Shown piece by piece: positions 1-5,996 of a stretch of DNA of 14,990 nt. The DNA is from Chloroflexota bacterium (GTDB lineage Bacteria > Chloroflexota > Dehalococcoidia > Lucifugimonadales > JADFKI01): positions 1 through 14,990 of the forward strand of contig JADFKI010000057.1 of assembly GCA_022565015.1 (NCBI GenBank), read 5' to 3'. The notes below the pieces were generated by a model. The model saw only the letters and a list, made by a program, of their open reading frames with translations, searched no databases and was not told the DNA's origin. The translations under genes were made by a program, and so were the position numbers. The stretch's first letter is position 1. Each line of letters starts with the position of its first letter.

Positions 1-2
1 AG

Positions 3-293
3 CAAAAGGTCGTCGCCCGTACCCGCAGGCATCTCTACAGGCGGGTCATGGGGTTGCGCGTCCTCGAGTTCGACCACTTCGAAAACGAGGAGGCCTTCGT
101 CTGCTCCATCGTGAGAGACCGGATGAGCGAAAAGGAGCAGCTGGATATTGTTAGGCGACTGCTCATCGACGATACCGCCGACGACCCTCGCTGGATTATC
201 GACTGGGTTGCTGAGGAGTTGGAGCCAAGGGAGCGGAAGCTGCTGGCCGAACTGGAGGCCCGTTTTGCACCCTTAACGTCCGCCGCCGACTAG
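3..293 (+). CDS. C-terminal part of a hemerythrin-like (HHE) protein, truncated by window edge
   Basis: The reading frame is open to the left edge of the window, so this is the 3' end of a longer gene. An ATG at 48 exists but has no good ribosome site, and the residues before it (ending HLYRRVMGLRVLEFDHF) read as continuous helical protein. The visible part is acidic and all-helical, with an H-F-E-N-E stretch (HxxxE) followed by a helix pair ending in ERKLLAELEARF. HxxxE with this helix pattern is typical of the C-terminal iron-ligand helix of hemerythrin/HHE domains, which bind a di-iron centre for oxygen or redox sensing. The assignment comes from the motif and a remembered family pattern, not a search. 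The gene converges on gatA across a repeat-filled spacer. Confidence 0.5.
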   Translation, partial: QKVVARTRRHLYRRVMGLRVLEFDHFENEEAFVCSIVRDRMSEKEQLDIVRRLLIDDTADDPRWIIDWVAEELEPRERKLLAELEARFAPLTSAAD

Positions 294-318
294 GGGTTTA
301 CGAAGTTGCGAGACCTTC

Positions 319-745
319 CCTGGATTCTTCCCCCGATGCTTCGGGGTCGGAATGACGGCAGATGCGTCCGTCACCCTGAGTGGTGCGAAGGGTCCGGGGT
401 GGGCGGGGGGAGAATCCTTGCCCTACCCTGGAGGAGACGTAACTATATTGGAGTCACGATGCTTCCTGGATTCTTCCCCCGATGCGTCGGGGTCGGAATG
501 ACGGCAGATGCGTCCGTCACCCTGAGTTGTGCGAAGGGTCCAGGGTGGGCGGGGCGAGTATACTTGCCCTACTCTGGCCGAGACGTAGCTATATTGGAGT
601 CACGATGCTTCCTGGATTCTTCTCCCGATGTATCGGGATCGGAATGACGGTAGAAGCGTCTGTCACCCTGAGTGGTGCGAAGGGTCCAGGGTGGGCGTGG
701 GGAGAATCCTTGCCTACCCTGGCCGAGACGTAGCTTTATTGGAGC
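319..745. repeat. Tandem 146-bp intergenic repeat, about 2.9 copies
   Basis: Copies begin at 319, 465 and 611, each with CCTGGATTCTTC, giving an exact 146-bp period. The third copy has one deleted base and ends near 745, just before the gatA stop codon. Each unit carries a short hairpin (arms 331-336/341-346 in copy 1), then GGTCGGAATGACGG, then a block of the form CACCCTGAGT...GCGAAGGGTCC. These blocks resemble intergenic repeats common in environmental bacterial genomes. The array fills the 455-bp gap between two convergent genes. ORFs across it are repeat-encoded and have no support as genes. Confidence 0.9.
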
Positions 746-748
746 AGC

Positions 749-2212
749 CTAAAGCTCCGGCCTCATCGCATGCCAGTCGGTCGCCTGCTCGTAGGCGTAG
801 GCGATGCGTAGCAACGTCTCTTCGTTCAGGGGCTTCGTCATGATCTGGAAGCCTACCGGCAGCCCATCGGACATGCCGCCCTGAACGGAGATTCCCGGAA
901 TGCCCGCGATGTTTGCGGGCATTGTCAGAATGTCGTTCAGGTACATCTGGACCGGGTCGTCCATCTTCTCGCCCAGCTTGAAGGCGACCGACGGCGAGGT
1001 AGCCATGACCACCGCATCCAGCTCCTGGAAGACCGTCTCGAACTCCTGGCGAATCAGGGTCCGGACCTGCTGCGCCTTCTTGTAATACGCGTCGTAGTAC
1101 CCTGCCGAAAGGGCGTAGGTCCCCAGCATCATGCGGCGCTTGACCTCCGGCCCGAAGCCATGCTGACGCGTCTTTTCCAGGGCGTCCCACATGCTGTCCG
1201 CGTCCTGGGCGGAGTAGCCGTACTTCACGCCGTCGTACCTGGCAAGGTTCGCCGATGCCTCCGAGGGCGCCAATATGTAGTAGACGGCCAGCGAATACGG
1301 CGTGTGCGGAAGCGACGTCTCCACGATATCCGCGCCAAGGCCTTGCAGCACATCGATCGCCTTTCGAGTGGCCTGCTCGACTCCCGGCTCCATGCCGTCA
1401 ACGAAGTACTCCTTTGGCACACCTATGCGAAGCCCATTCAGGTCCGGCACCAGGGCCTTCGTGTAGTCCGGGGTGTCAATGTTGATGGATGTCGAGTCGT
1501 TGGGGTCGTGGCCCGCGATGGCGTTGAGGACGATGGCGCAGTCCTCGACGTCCTTGGTAAGTGGACCGATCTGGTCCAGCGAGCTGGCGAAGGCGACCAG
1601 GCCGTATCGGCTGACGAGGCCGTAGGTCGGCTTCATGCCGACGATACCGCAGAGGGAGGCGGGCTGTCGGATGCTGCCGCCCGTGTCCGAACCCAACGCG
1701 TAAACACACTCGCCCGCGGCCACCGCTGAAGCCGGTCCACCGCTGCTTCCTCCGGGCACACGCTCCAGGTCCCACGGATTGTGCGTCTGGAAGAACGCCG
1801 AGTTCTCCGTGGAGGAGCCCATTGCGAACTCGTCCAGGTTGCCCTTGCCTACCAGAACGGCGCCCTCGTCGAAGACCTTTCGAGTTATCGTGGCGTCGTA
1901 CGGCGGGACGTAATTTTCCAGCATGCGTGATGAGCACGTCGTCGCGATGCCCTTGGTGGACATGTTGTCCTTGAGCTGCATCGGCACGCCCGTAAGAGGC
2001 CCGGCATTTCCCTCGGCTATACGTTCATCGGCGCGCTTTGCCTGCGCCAGGGCGAACTCCCCGGTGACGGTCACGAACGCCTTTACGCGGCCGTCGACCT
2101 GTCCTACGCGGTCGAGCGCCGCCTGGGTCAGCTCGACGGACGATACCTCGCCTCGGTCCAGCAGCTCTCTAGCCCCGTGAATGGTGAGCCCGTTAAATTC
2201 AGAGGTTTCCAT
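749..2212 (-). CDS. gatA: Asp-tRNA(Asn)/Glu-tRNA(Gln) amidotransferase subunit A
   Basis: Glutaminase subunit of the GatCAB amidotransferase. It releases ammonia from glutamine and passes it to GatB to convert misacylated Glu-tRNA(Gln) or Asp-tRNA(Asn). The 487 residues match the usual family length. The amidase signature is intact: Lys81 in QLKDN, the cis-Ser at 156 in the glycine/serine loop GGSSGG (154-159), and the nucleophile Ser180 in GSDTGGS, giving the full Ser-cisSer-Lys triad. The start METSEFNG is preceded by an A-run with only a weak GAG-type ribosome site. gatC lies 141 bp upstream on the same strand, and gatB is not in the window. The spacer is AT-rich, with a TAATAT hexamer near the start but no clear -35, so gatA may be read mainly from the gatC promoter. 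The stop codon lies four bases from the 146-bp repeat array. Confidence 0.97.
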   Translation of the reverse strand: METSEFNGLTIHGARELLDRGEVSSVELTQAALDRVGQVDGRVKAFVTVTGEFALAQAKRADERIAEGNAGPLTGVPMQLKDNMSTKGIATTCSSRMLENYVPPYDATITRKVFDEGAVLVGKGNLDEFAMGSSTENSAFFQTHNPWDLERVPGGSSGGPASAVAAGECVYALGSDTGGSIRQPASLCGIVGMKPTYGLVSRYGLVAFASSLDQIGPLTKDVEDCAIVLNAIAGHDPNDSTSINIDTPDYTKALVPDLNGLRIGVPKEYFVDGMEPGVEQATRKAIDVLQGLGADIVETSLPHTPYSLAVYYILAPSEASANLARYDGVKYGYSAQDADSMWDALEKTRQHGFGPEVKRRMMLGTYALSAGYYDAYYKKAQQVRTLIRQEFETVFQELDAVVMATSPSVAFKLGEKMDDPVQMYLNDILTMPANIAGIPGISVQGGMSDGLPVGFQIMTKPLNEETLLRIAYAYEQATDWHAMRPEL

Positions 2213-2353
2213 TTTTTTAGCTCAGCGGATTGTCGATATTAGATCGTCAAATTGTTTTTGATTCGTTTTGTCGCAATTTATGACAGGCGTCAACATACAT
2301 CGCGATCAGATAATGCGAATAGAGTCTCGCCTTTTTTAGTTGAGCGAAAAAGA

Positions 2354-2650
2354 CTATTCGAGGACGGCCCTGACCCTGATGCGGTCGCCCTCGACGAGCG
2401 GTGCGTTGCCGAGGACGTCCTCCCTGGACAGCGATTCCCGCGACCTGTCCTCCCGCATGACTGAGGTGACGTTCACCGAGTGCCCGGTCGGCTCCACTCC
2501 CTCGGTGTCCACCTGCCTCAGGATGTCGAAGTTCTCCAGAATGTGTGACAGCTGGTCGCGCATCAGCTCGACCTCTTCGTCGGTCATTCCGATGCGTGCC
2601 AGGAGGGCGATGTGTCGAACATCGTCGTTCGTCAATCGTTCGTCAGTCAT
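2354..2650 (-). CDS. gatC: Asp-tRNA(Asn)/Glu-tRNA(Gln) amidotransferase subunit C
   Basis: Small subunit that wraps around and stabilises GatA in the GatCAB complex. The 98-residue product from MTDERLTNDD has the family pattern: a start helix with VRHIALLARI, a second helix ending LSHILENFDIL, the hinge VDTEGVEPTGH, and the late MRED and GNAP blocks. The frame extends 25 codons further upstream, but those residues have no family resemblance and would cross the predicted transcript start. The ATG at 2650 matches the usual length of about 95 residues and has a GGAG close before it. It is first in a gatC-gatA transcription unit and divergent from the aspartate dehydrogenase gene. Confidence 0.95.
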   Translation of the reverse strand: MTDERLTNDDVRHIALLARIGMTDEEVELMRDQLSHILENFDILRQVDTEGVEPTGHSVNVTSVMREDRSRESLSREDVLGNAPLVEGDRIRVRAVLE

Positions 2651-2708
2651 AGCTCCGAGATCTCGTTTCTCAAATATTGGCTGGATGCTGCCGATGCCGG
2701 TGATACGC

Positions 2709-2738
2709 AGTGTAGCAAAAGCCACTACCGCCGTACAA
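2709..2738 (-). promoter_or_regulatory. Candidate promoter of gatC-gatA
   Basis: On the minus strand, TTGTAC (2738-2733) and TACACT (2714-2709) are separated by 18 bp, a plausible sigma-70-type pair. Transcription would begin near 2702, giving a leader of about 50 nt before the gatC ATG at 2650. It stands back to back with the stronger nadX promoter in the same 165-bp gap. The call rests on hexamer match and position only. Confidence 0.45.
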
Positions 2739-2780
2739 GCCTGGGTCCCGCCGCGTGTCCGGAATATGGCTGTCCATGCT

Positions 2781-2809
2781 TTGACATACCCTTCAAGCCC
2801 CTCTAATAT
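2781..2809 (+). promoter_or_regulatory. Near-consensus sigma-70 promoter of the aspartate dehydrogenase gene
   Basis: TTGACA (2781-2786), a 17-bp spacer and TAATAT (2804-2809) form an almost perfect housekeeping promoter. The expected start point, about seven bases past the -10, falls on the A of the ATG at 2816. The transcript should therefore be leaderless or nearly so. This also argues against the in-frame GTG at 2810 as the start, since that codon would lie upstream of the RNA. Confidence 0.8.
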
Positions 2810-2815
2810 GTGCCC

Positions 2816-3631
2816 ATGACGGCAAACAAGGAAATTGGAATTATTGGGTGCGGCACAATCGGCCAGAAGGTAGCCGTGGAGCTCGACAAGGGCTCCGTAC
2901 CGGGCGCTTCGCTGAAGGCGATGAGCAGCCGAAACCTTGAGAAGGTGCGCGCCTTCGCCAGGAGTCTAAGCTCACCGCCGGCGGTCGTCGAGCTGAAGGA
3001 CCTGGTTCCAATCGTCGACATTGTGGTCGAAGCCGCCACAGGCGAAGCCCTCGAAGAGATAGCATTTGAAACGCTTTCCCAGGGGAAGGACCTGCTCGCC
3101 TTGAGCTGCGGAGCGCTTCTTGAACGCGATGACCTGTTTGACCTGGCCAAAAAGCACGGCGCTACCATCTACGTTCCGTCCGGCGCCATCGCCGGGCTGG
3201 ACGGCGTGGCCTCGGCGGCGGCCGGACGCATAGACTCCATAACGATGATTACGCGAAAGCCTCCGAACGGCCTGAGGGGCGCGCCCGGCGTACTGGCTTC
3301 GGGCGTTGACCTCGATGCCGTTGTCGAGCCGACCATAGTCTTCGACGGGCCGGTCAAAGAGGCCTGCAAGCTCTTTCCCGCCAACGTAAACGTGTCGGCG
3401 GCGCTGAGCATGGCGGGCATCGGGCCTCACGAGACGACTATTCGCATCTACGCCGATCCCACCGTGGACCGCAATACCCACGAAATTCAGGTCGAGGGCG
3501 AGTTTGGCAGGCTGGCCATAAAGATAGAAAACATTCCCTCTTCCACGAACCCCAAGACCGGCGTGCTCTCGGCCCTGTCCGCCCTGGCGACCCTGAAGCG
3601 CATAACGGGCACCGTCCGAGTAGGCACATGA
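2816..3631 (+). CDS. nadX: L-aspartate dehydrogenase (NadX type)
   Basis: NAD(P)-dependent oxidation of L-aspartate to iminoaspartate, an alternative to NadB for feeding quinolinate and NAD synthesis. The 271 residues match the family length. An N-terminal Rossmann motif GIIGCGTIG (8-16) binds the dinucleotide. VPSGAIAGLDG (120-130), FPANVNVSAALSMAG (187-201) and DRNTHEIQVEGEFG (218-231) form the C-terminal DUF108-type domain, with His222 at the place of the family's catalytic histidine and Asn190 at a nucleotide-contact position. NPKTGVLSALSAL near the end is also typical. The ATG at 2816 is chosen because a strong promoter would start transcription on it. No nadA or nadC is in the window. 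The next gene begins 24 bp downstream on the same strand, so the two are probably cotranscribed. Confidence 0.9.
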   Translation: MTANKEIGIIGCGTIGQKVAVELDKGSVPGASLKAMSSRNLEKVRAFARSLSSPPAVVELKDLVPIVDIVVEAATGEALEEIAFETLSQGKDLLALSCGALLERDDLFDLAKKHGATIYVPSGAIAGLDGVASAAAGRIDSITMITRKPPNGLRGAPGVLASGVDLDAVVEPTIVFDGPVKEACKLFPANVNVSAALSMAGIGPHETTIRIYADPTVDRNTHEIQVEGEFGRLAIKIENIPSSTNPKTGVLSALSALATLKRITGTVRVGT

Positions 3632-3655
3632 TCCTTTGAGCGGGAGAAGTTCTGT

Positions 3656-4135
3656 ATGAAAGTAGAAGAGATCGCCGAGCTGTTGAACGCCCGGAACGCT
3701 ACGGTTTCCGTTGCCGAGGCCGATACCTGTGGCCTGATCGGCTACATGCTCAGCACCGTACCCGGTAGCTCCAAGTTCTTTCCCGGCGGAGTCATCGCCT
3801 ACACGGGCGGCATAAAGCAGAAAGTGCTGGGAGTTCCCGACGAGCTCTACGAGACAAAGGGGAGCGTCAGCCCTGAAATGGCAATCGCCATGGCCAAAGG
3901 CGTACGCGATCTCGTCGGCACCGACTACGCGGTCTCGGTCACCGGCGTGGCGGGCCCCACGGGCGGAAGCTCCGGTCTGCCCATCGGTACGTTTTACCTG
4001 GGCATAGCGGGCCCCGATGGGCTGGAGGAAGCGGAGCGCATCCACACCGACGCGGGCGATCGCGACGGCAACAAGCGCCAGTCGGCCCAGGCAACGCTGG
4101 ACCTCCTCGGCAAGCACCTGAAGGCGTCGTCGTAG
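3656..4135 (+). CDS. CinA C-terminal domain (PncC-like) protein with altered active site
   Basis: A stand-alone CinA-C domain of 159 residues, the fold of nicotinamide-nucleotide (NMN) deamidase PncC. Family landmarks are VPGSS (35-39), Tyr49 and Lys54 in AYTGGIKQKVLGV, GSVSPEMA, the TGVAGPTGG block (96-104), PIGTFYLG and Arg136 near the C-terminus. The usual AESCTGG motif reads AEADTCG at 20-26, so the catalytic Ser is Ala22 (codon GCC at 3719-3721). From family knowledge this should abolish or change the deamidase reaction. The ATG is preceded by GGGAGAAG at good spacing. It follows nadX by 24 bp, an arrangement consistent with a role in NAD metabolism, though with this active site a binding or regulatory role is as likely as catalysis. 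Confidence 0.85.
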   Translation: MKVEEIAELLNARNATVSVAEADTCGLIGYMLSTVPGSSKFFPGGVIAYTGGIKQKVLGVPDELYETKGSVSPEMAIAMAKGVRDLVGTDYAVSVTGVAGPTGGSSGLPIGTFYLGIAGPDGLEEAERIHTDAGDRDGNKRQSAQATLDLLGKHLKASS

Positions 4136-4157
4136 GGGGCGCCTCTCCGAAGAATCG

Positions 4158-4235
4158 GTCCGTGGGGACGGACTCCGGTCTCTATCCACTAGAGGTATCG
4201 GAGAGTCCGAAGATGTTCAAATTATGGAGTCGGAC
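4158..4235 (+). other. Series of alternating, mutually exclusive hairpin arms
   Basis: Four short arms alternate: GTCCGT (4158-4163), CGGACTC (4169-4175), GAGTCCG(A) (4203-4210) and TCGGAC (4230-4235). Arm 1 pairs with arm 2 (ACGGAC, 4168-4173) around a GGGG loop. Arm 2 also pairs with arm 3, with an inner stem CTCTA/TAGAG at about 4180-4194. Arm 3 also pairs with arm 4. It follows the cinA-like stop codon by about 20 bp and has no U-run. It could be an RNA 3' structure or attenuator-like element. The rest of 4136-4352 shows no convincing gene. Confidence 0.45.
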
Positions 4236-4352
4236 AACCCCAGGCAGTTTTTAGAAGACGCTGTTTTAAGGGTTCTCCTCTACATGCACGGAATAGAGGT
4301 TTGGCGCCATGCCACTTCTCAGATATTTTCGCATGTATGTAGGGGAGAACGG

Positions 4353-4435
4353 ACCTCTCCCCCCAATAATCTTAAGTCGAAGCTATGCTTAGATTGCCCC
4401 CTCTCCGCGCGCGGAGAGGGGGTTGGGGGAGAGGT
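4353..4435. repeat. Inverted-repeat element, left of the DUF559 gene
   Basis: An 83-bp element bounded by ACCTCTCCCCC (4353-4363) and its exact complement GGGGGAGAGGT (4425-4435). Nested inside, at 4397-4422, is a perfect 26-bp palindrome with half-site CCCCCTCTCCGCG. The right terminus overlaps the stop codon of the DUF559 gene, whose TGA is formed by bases 4435-4437. The same terminal repeats recur at 4864-4938 on the other side of that gene. It looks like a REP/MITE-type element. Confidence 0.85.
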
Positions 4436-4824
4436 CAGAGCGCCTTGCGAATACTATCAACAACGGAGTCTAGCGAATTCTCAATCTGGTGATTTGTGAA
4501 TCGCAATACTCTGAATCCCAGGGCTTCAATGTATTCTTGGCGCAAAATGTCTTGTTCCTCAAGACCATCGTGGATGGGACCATCAACTTCGATTACTAGA
4601 CCAGCTTCCCCACAATAGAAGTCAACTACGAAACGTCCGAGGGAATGCTGCCGCCTAAATTTCAGACCACCAACTTGGTGTCTTCTCAGCTGCTGCCACA
4701 GCTTGTCCTCGGCTGAAGTAGAATCACGGCGCATTCGCCTAGCTTGAGGTTTTAGCCGCCTCCAAAGGCTCGGCGTTGTATGCCAGGGGGTAGGTTCTTC
4801 CACGTGCTGATCATCCGAGTTCAT
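4435..4824 (-). CDS. DUF559 / Vsr-like endonuclease-domain protein
   Basis: A 129-residue protein of the DUF559 family, related to very-short-patch-repair (Vsr) endonucleases. Family blocks in order: RRMRRDSTSAEDKLWQQLR (about 29-47), FRRQHSLGRFVVDFYC (56-71), VIEVDGPIHD (77-86) and GFRVLRFTN (103-111). Asp68, Glu79, Asp81 and His85 are the likely nuclease residues. Substrate and role are not established for this family. The ATG at 4824 is chosen because the frame's longer GTG form (4887) would start inside the downstream repeat. No strong ribosome site is seen. Codon use is AT-richer than in neighbouring genes, and the gene lies between two elements with identical terminal repeats, which suggests it arrived or moved with them. 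Confidence 0.85.
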   Translation of the reverse strand: MNSDDQHVEEPTPWHTTPSLWRRLKPQARRMRRDSTSAEDKLWQQLRRHQVGGLKFRRQHSLGRFVVDFYCGEAGLVIEVDGPIHDGLEEQDILRQEYIEALGFRVLRFTNHQIENSLDSVVDSIRKAL

Positions 4825-4863
4825 ACAGTGATGGTCCGTATTGACTGAACTTATGCGTAGACG

Positions 4864-4938
4864 ACCTCTCCCCCATCTCGTCCACACGCAGGTCGCGATT
4901 GTAAAGCCCGCTTGTATCTTGGTTGTTGGGGGAGAGGT
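4864..4938. repeat. Inverted-repeat element, right of the DUF559 gene
   Basis: A 75-bp element bounded by ACCTCTCCCCC (4864-4874) and GGGGGAGAGGT (4928-4938), the same termini as the element at 4353-4435. The right border shares the 20-mer GTTGGGGGAGAGGTNAGAGC with the left element. The interior differs and lacks the 26-bp palindrome. The element ends six bases from the stop codon of the aminotransferase gene. Confidence 0.85.
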
Positions 4939-4944
4939 AAGAGC

Positions 4945-5853
4945 TCAGCTCAGCCCGGCGAAGCGCTCCGCCTGGCCGACGATGTCCACGCCGACCCGCT
5001 CGCTCCAAGCCGCAAGCAACTGCTGGGTGATGGGGCCGGGCTTGCCGTCGCCGACCTCACGCTTGTCCACCCTGGTGACGGGGAGTACGCAAGGGCTCGT
5101 GCCGGAGAAGAAGGCCTCGTCCGCGTTGTAGAGGTCGTAGGGCTGAAGCTCCTCTTCGACGATCGGAATATTGAGCTGCTCGGCCAGGTCGAAGACGGTG
5201 GCCCGTGAAATTCCCTGCAGGATGCTCCTGTCGCCCGCGGTGCGAATGACACCGTCGCTGACCATGAAGACATTGTAGCCCGTGCCCTCGGTGATGTTGC
5301 CGTCGAGGTCGGTCATTATGGGCCACGCCTCGGGGTCGATATCGGCGACCTCAAGCTCGGCCAGATTGAAGTTCATCCGGCTATAGTGCTTCACCTTGGG
5401 GTCCAGCGCCTCGACCGGATAGCTTCGTGTCCTTGGAATTACGCCGTGCGCACCCTCACTGTAGAACCGCGCGAACCTGCGGAAGCCGATGGGTTGGACG
5501 TAGACGCATATCGCCGGCGGCCCCGCGTTGTGGGTCCAGGCCCCGGCGCCCCTCGTAACGAACTGCCTGACGGTGAAGTCTCCGGCTTCTGCCCTGTGAG
5601 GCTCGTTTCGAGTTATGATCTCCTCGCTCACCTGCATCATCTCATCGAAGCTCAGACCGGTGTCGATTCGAACGTATTTCAGCGAGCGATAGAGCCTGTC
5701 GATGTGCTCTTTCATTCGGAAGCTCTTGCCGTTGAAGGTCCTGGCCACGTCGAACACCACGTCGCCTACCTCGAAGCCCCTATCCAGGGGGCTGATCTTC
5801 ACCTCGCTGAAAGGGACCCATTCGCCGTTGAAGTACGCTGTGTGGTCTACCAT
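4945..5853 (-). CDS. Class IV aminotransferase, branched-chain aminotransferase-like
   Basis: PLP-dependent fold-type IV transaminase, most like branched-chain amino acid aminotransferase (IlvE), which interconverts Leu/Ile/Val and their 2-oxo acids with glutamate/2-oxoglutarate. The 302 residues fit the family. Motifs: YFNGEWVPFSEVKISPLDRGFEVGD at the N-terminus; Lys155 in KVKHYSRMN, the likely Schiff-base lysine; EGTGYNVF (189-196); ILQGISR (211-217); and NADEAFFSGT (243-252). The start at 5853 (MVDHTAYFNG) is preded by GGGAGG at good spacing; a start nine codons upstream lacks one. Other class IV enzymes (D-amino acid, or (R)-selective amine transaminases, aminodeoxychorismate lyase) share these motifs, so substrate is uncertain. 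It diverges from the SDR gene. Confidence 0.85.
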   Translation of the reverse strand: MVDHTAYFNGEWVPFSEVKISPLDRGFEVGDVVFDVARTFNGKSFRMKEHIDRLYRSLKYVRIDTGLSFDEMMQVSEEIITRNEPHRAEAGDFTVRQFVTRGAGAWTHNAGPPAICVYVQPIGFRRFARFYSEGAHGVIPRTRSYPVEALDPKVKHYSRMNFNLAELEVADIDPEAWPIMTDLDGNITEGTGYNVFMVSDGVIRTAGDRSILQGISRATVFDLAEQLNIPIVEEELQPYDLYNADEAFFSGTSPCVLPVTRVDKREVGDGKPGPITQQLLAAWSERVGVDIVGQAERFAGLS

Positions 5854-5869
5854 TTCCGCCTCCCGTGGG

Positions 5870-5897
5870 TTGCAAGACAATTTTACCCGATTATACT
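5870..5897. promoter_or_regulatory. Divergent promoter region with overlapping -10 boxes
   Basis: The 143-bp gap between the divergent aminotransferase and SDR genes holds ATTATACT (5890-5897). Read on the minus strand it gives TATAAT (5895-5890), placed to give the aminotransferase a leader of about 30 nt. Read on the plus strand it gives TATACT (5892-5897), with TTGCAA (5870-5875) 16 bp upstream, for the SDR gene. The minus-strand -35 is poor. Confidence 0.45.
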
Positions 5898-5996
5898 TTG
5901 GCTCAGGCTAATTGGATAGCGAGGCTTGCAGAGGTCGTTCGCAAACATGAATCGCGCCTGCGTAATGAAACCGGCTTTCGAAGTTGAGGTGAGAAT

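Noticed and set aside
319..745. CRISPR array
   Set aside because: The repeat unit is 146 bp with no short repeat/unique spacer alternation, and there are no cas genes.
306..843. Three ORFs of 71-113 codons running across the 146-bp repeats
   Set aside because: They repeat the same translated phrases (for example GRNDG...CEGS) because they lie in tandem repeats, and they have no ribosome sites or family resemblance. Repeat-encoded spurious ORFs.
2651..2725. 25-codon N-terminal extension of gatC
   Set aside because: The extension has no family similarity and would overlap the predicted gatC promoter. The 98-residue form matches the normal length.
2810..2812. GTG as the nadX start
   Set aside because: It would lie upstream of the expected transcription start. 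The ATG at 2816 fits the promoter and the family N-terminus.
2972..4189. 405-codon minus-strand ORF opposite nadX and the CinA-like gene
   Set aside because: Low-complexity Arg/Gly/Asp-rich shadow of two well-supported plus-strand genes.
4224..4499. 91-codon ORF starting MESDNPRQF
   Set aside because: It runs through the inverted-repeat element and into the 3' end of the DUF559 gene on the other strand, with no ribosome site or recognisable motif. The first 40 codons could be a gene remnant but I cannot support it.
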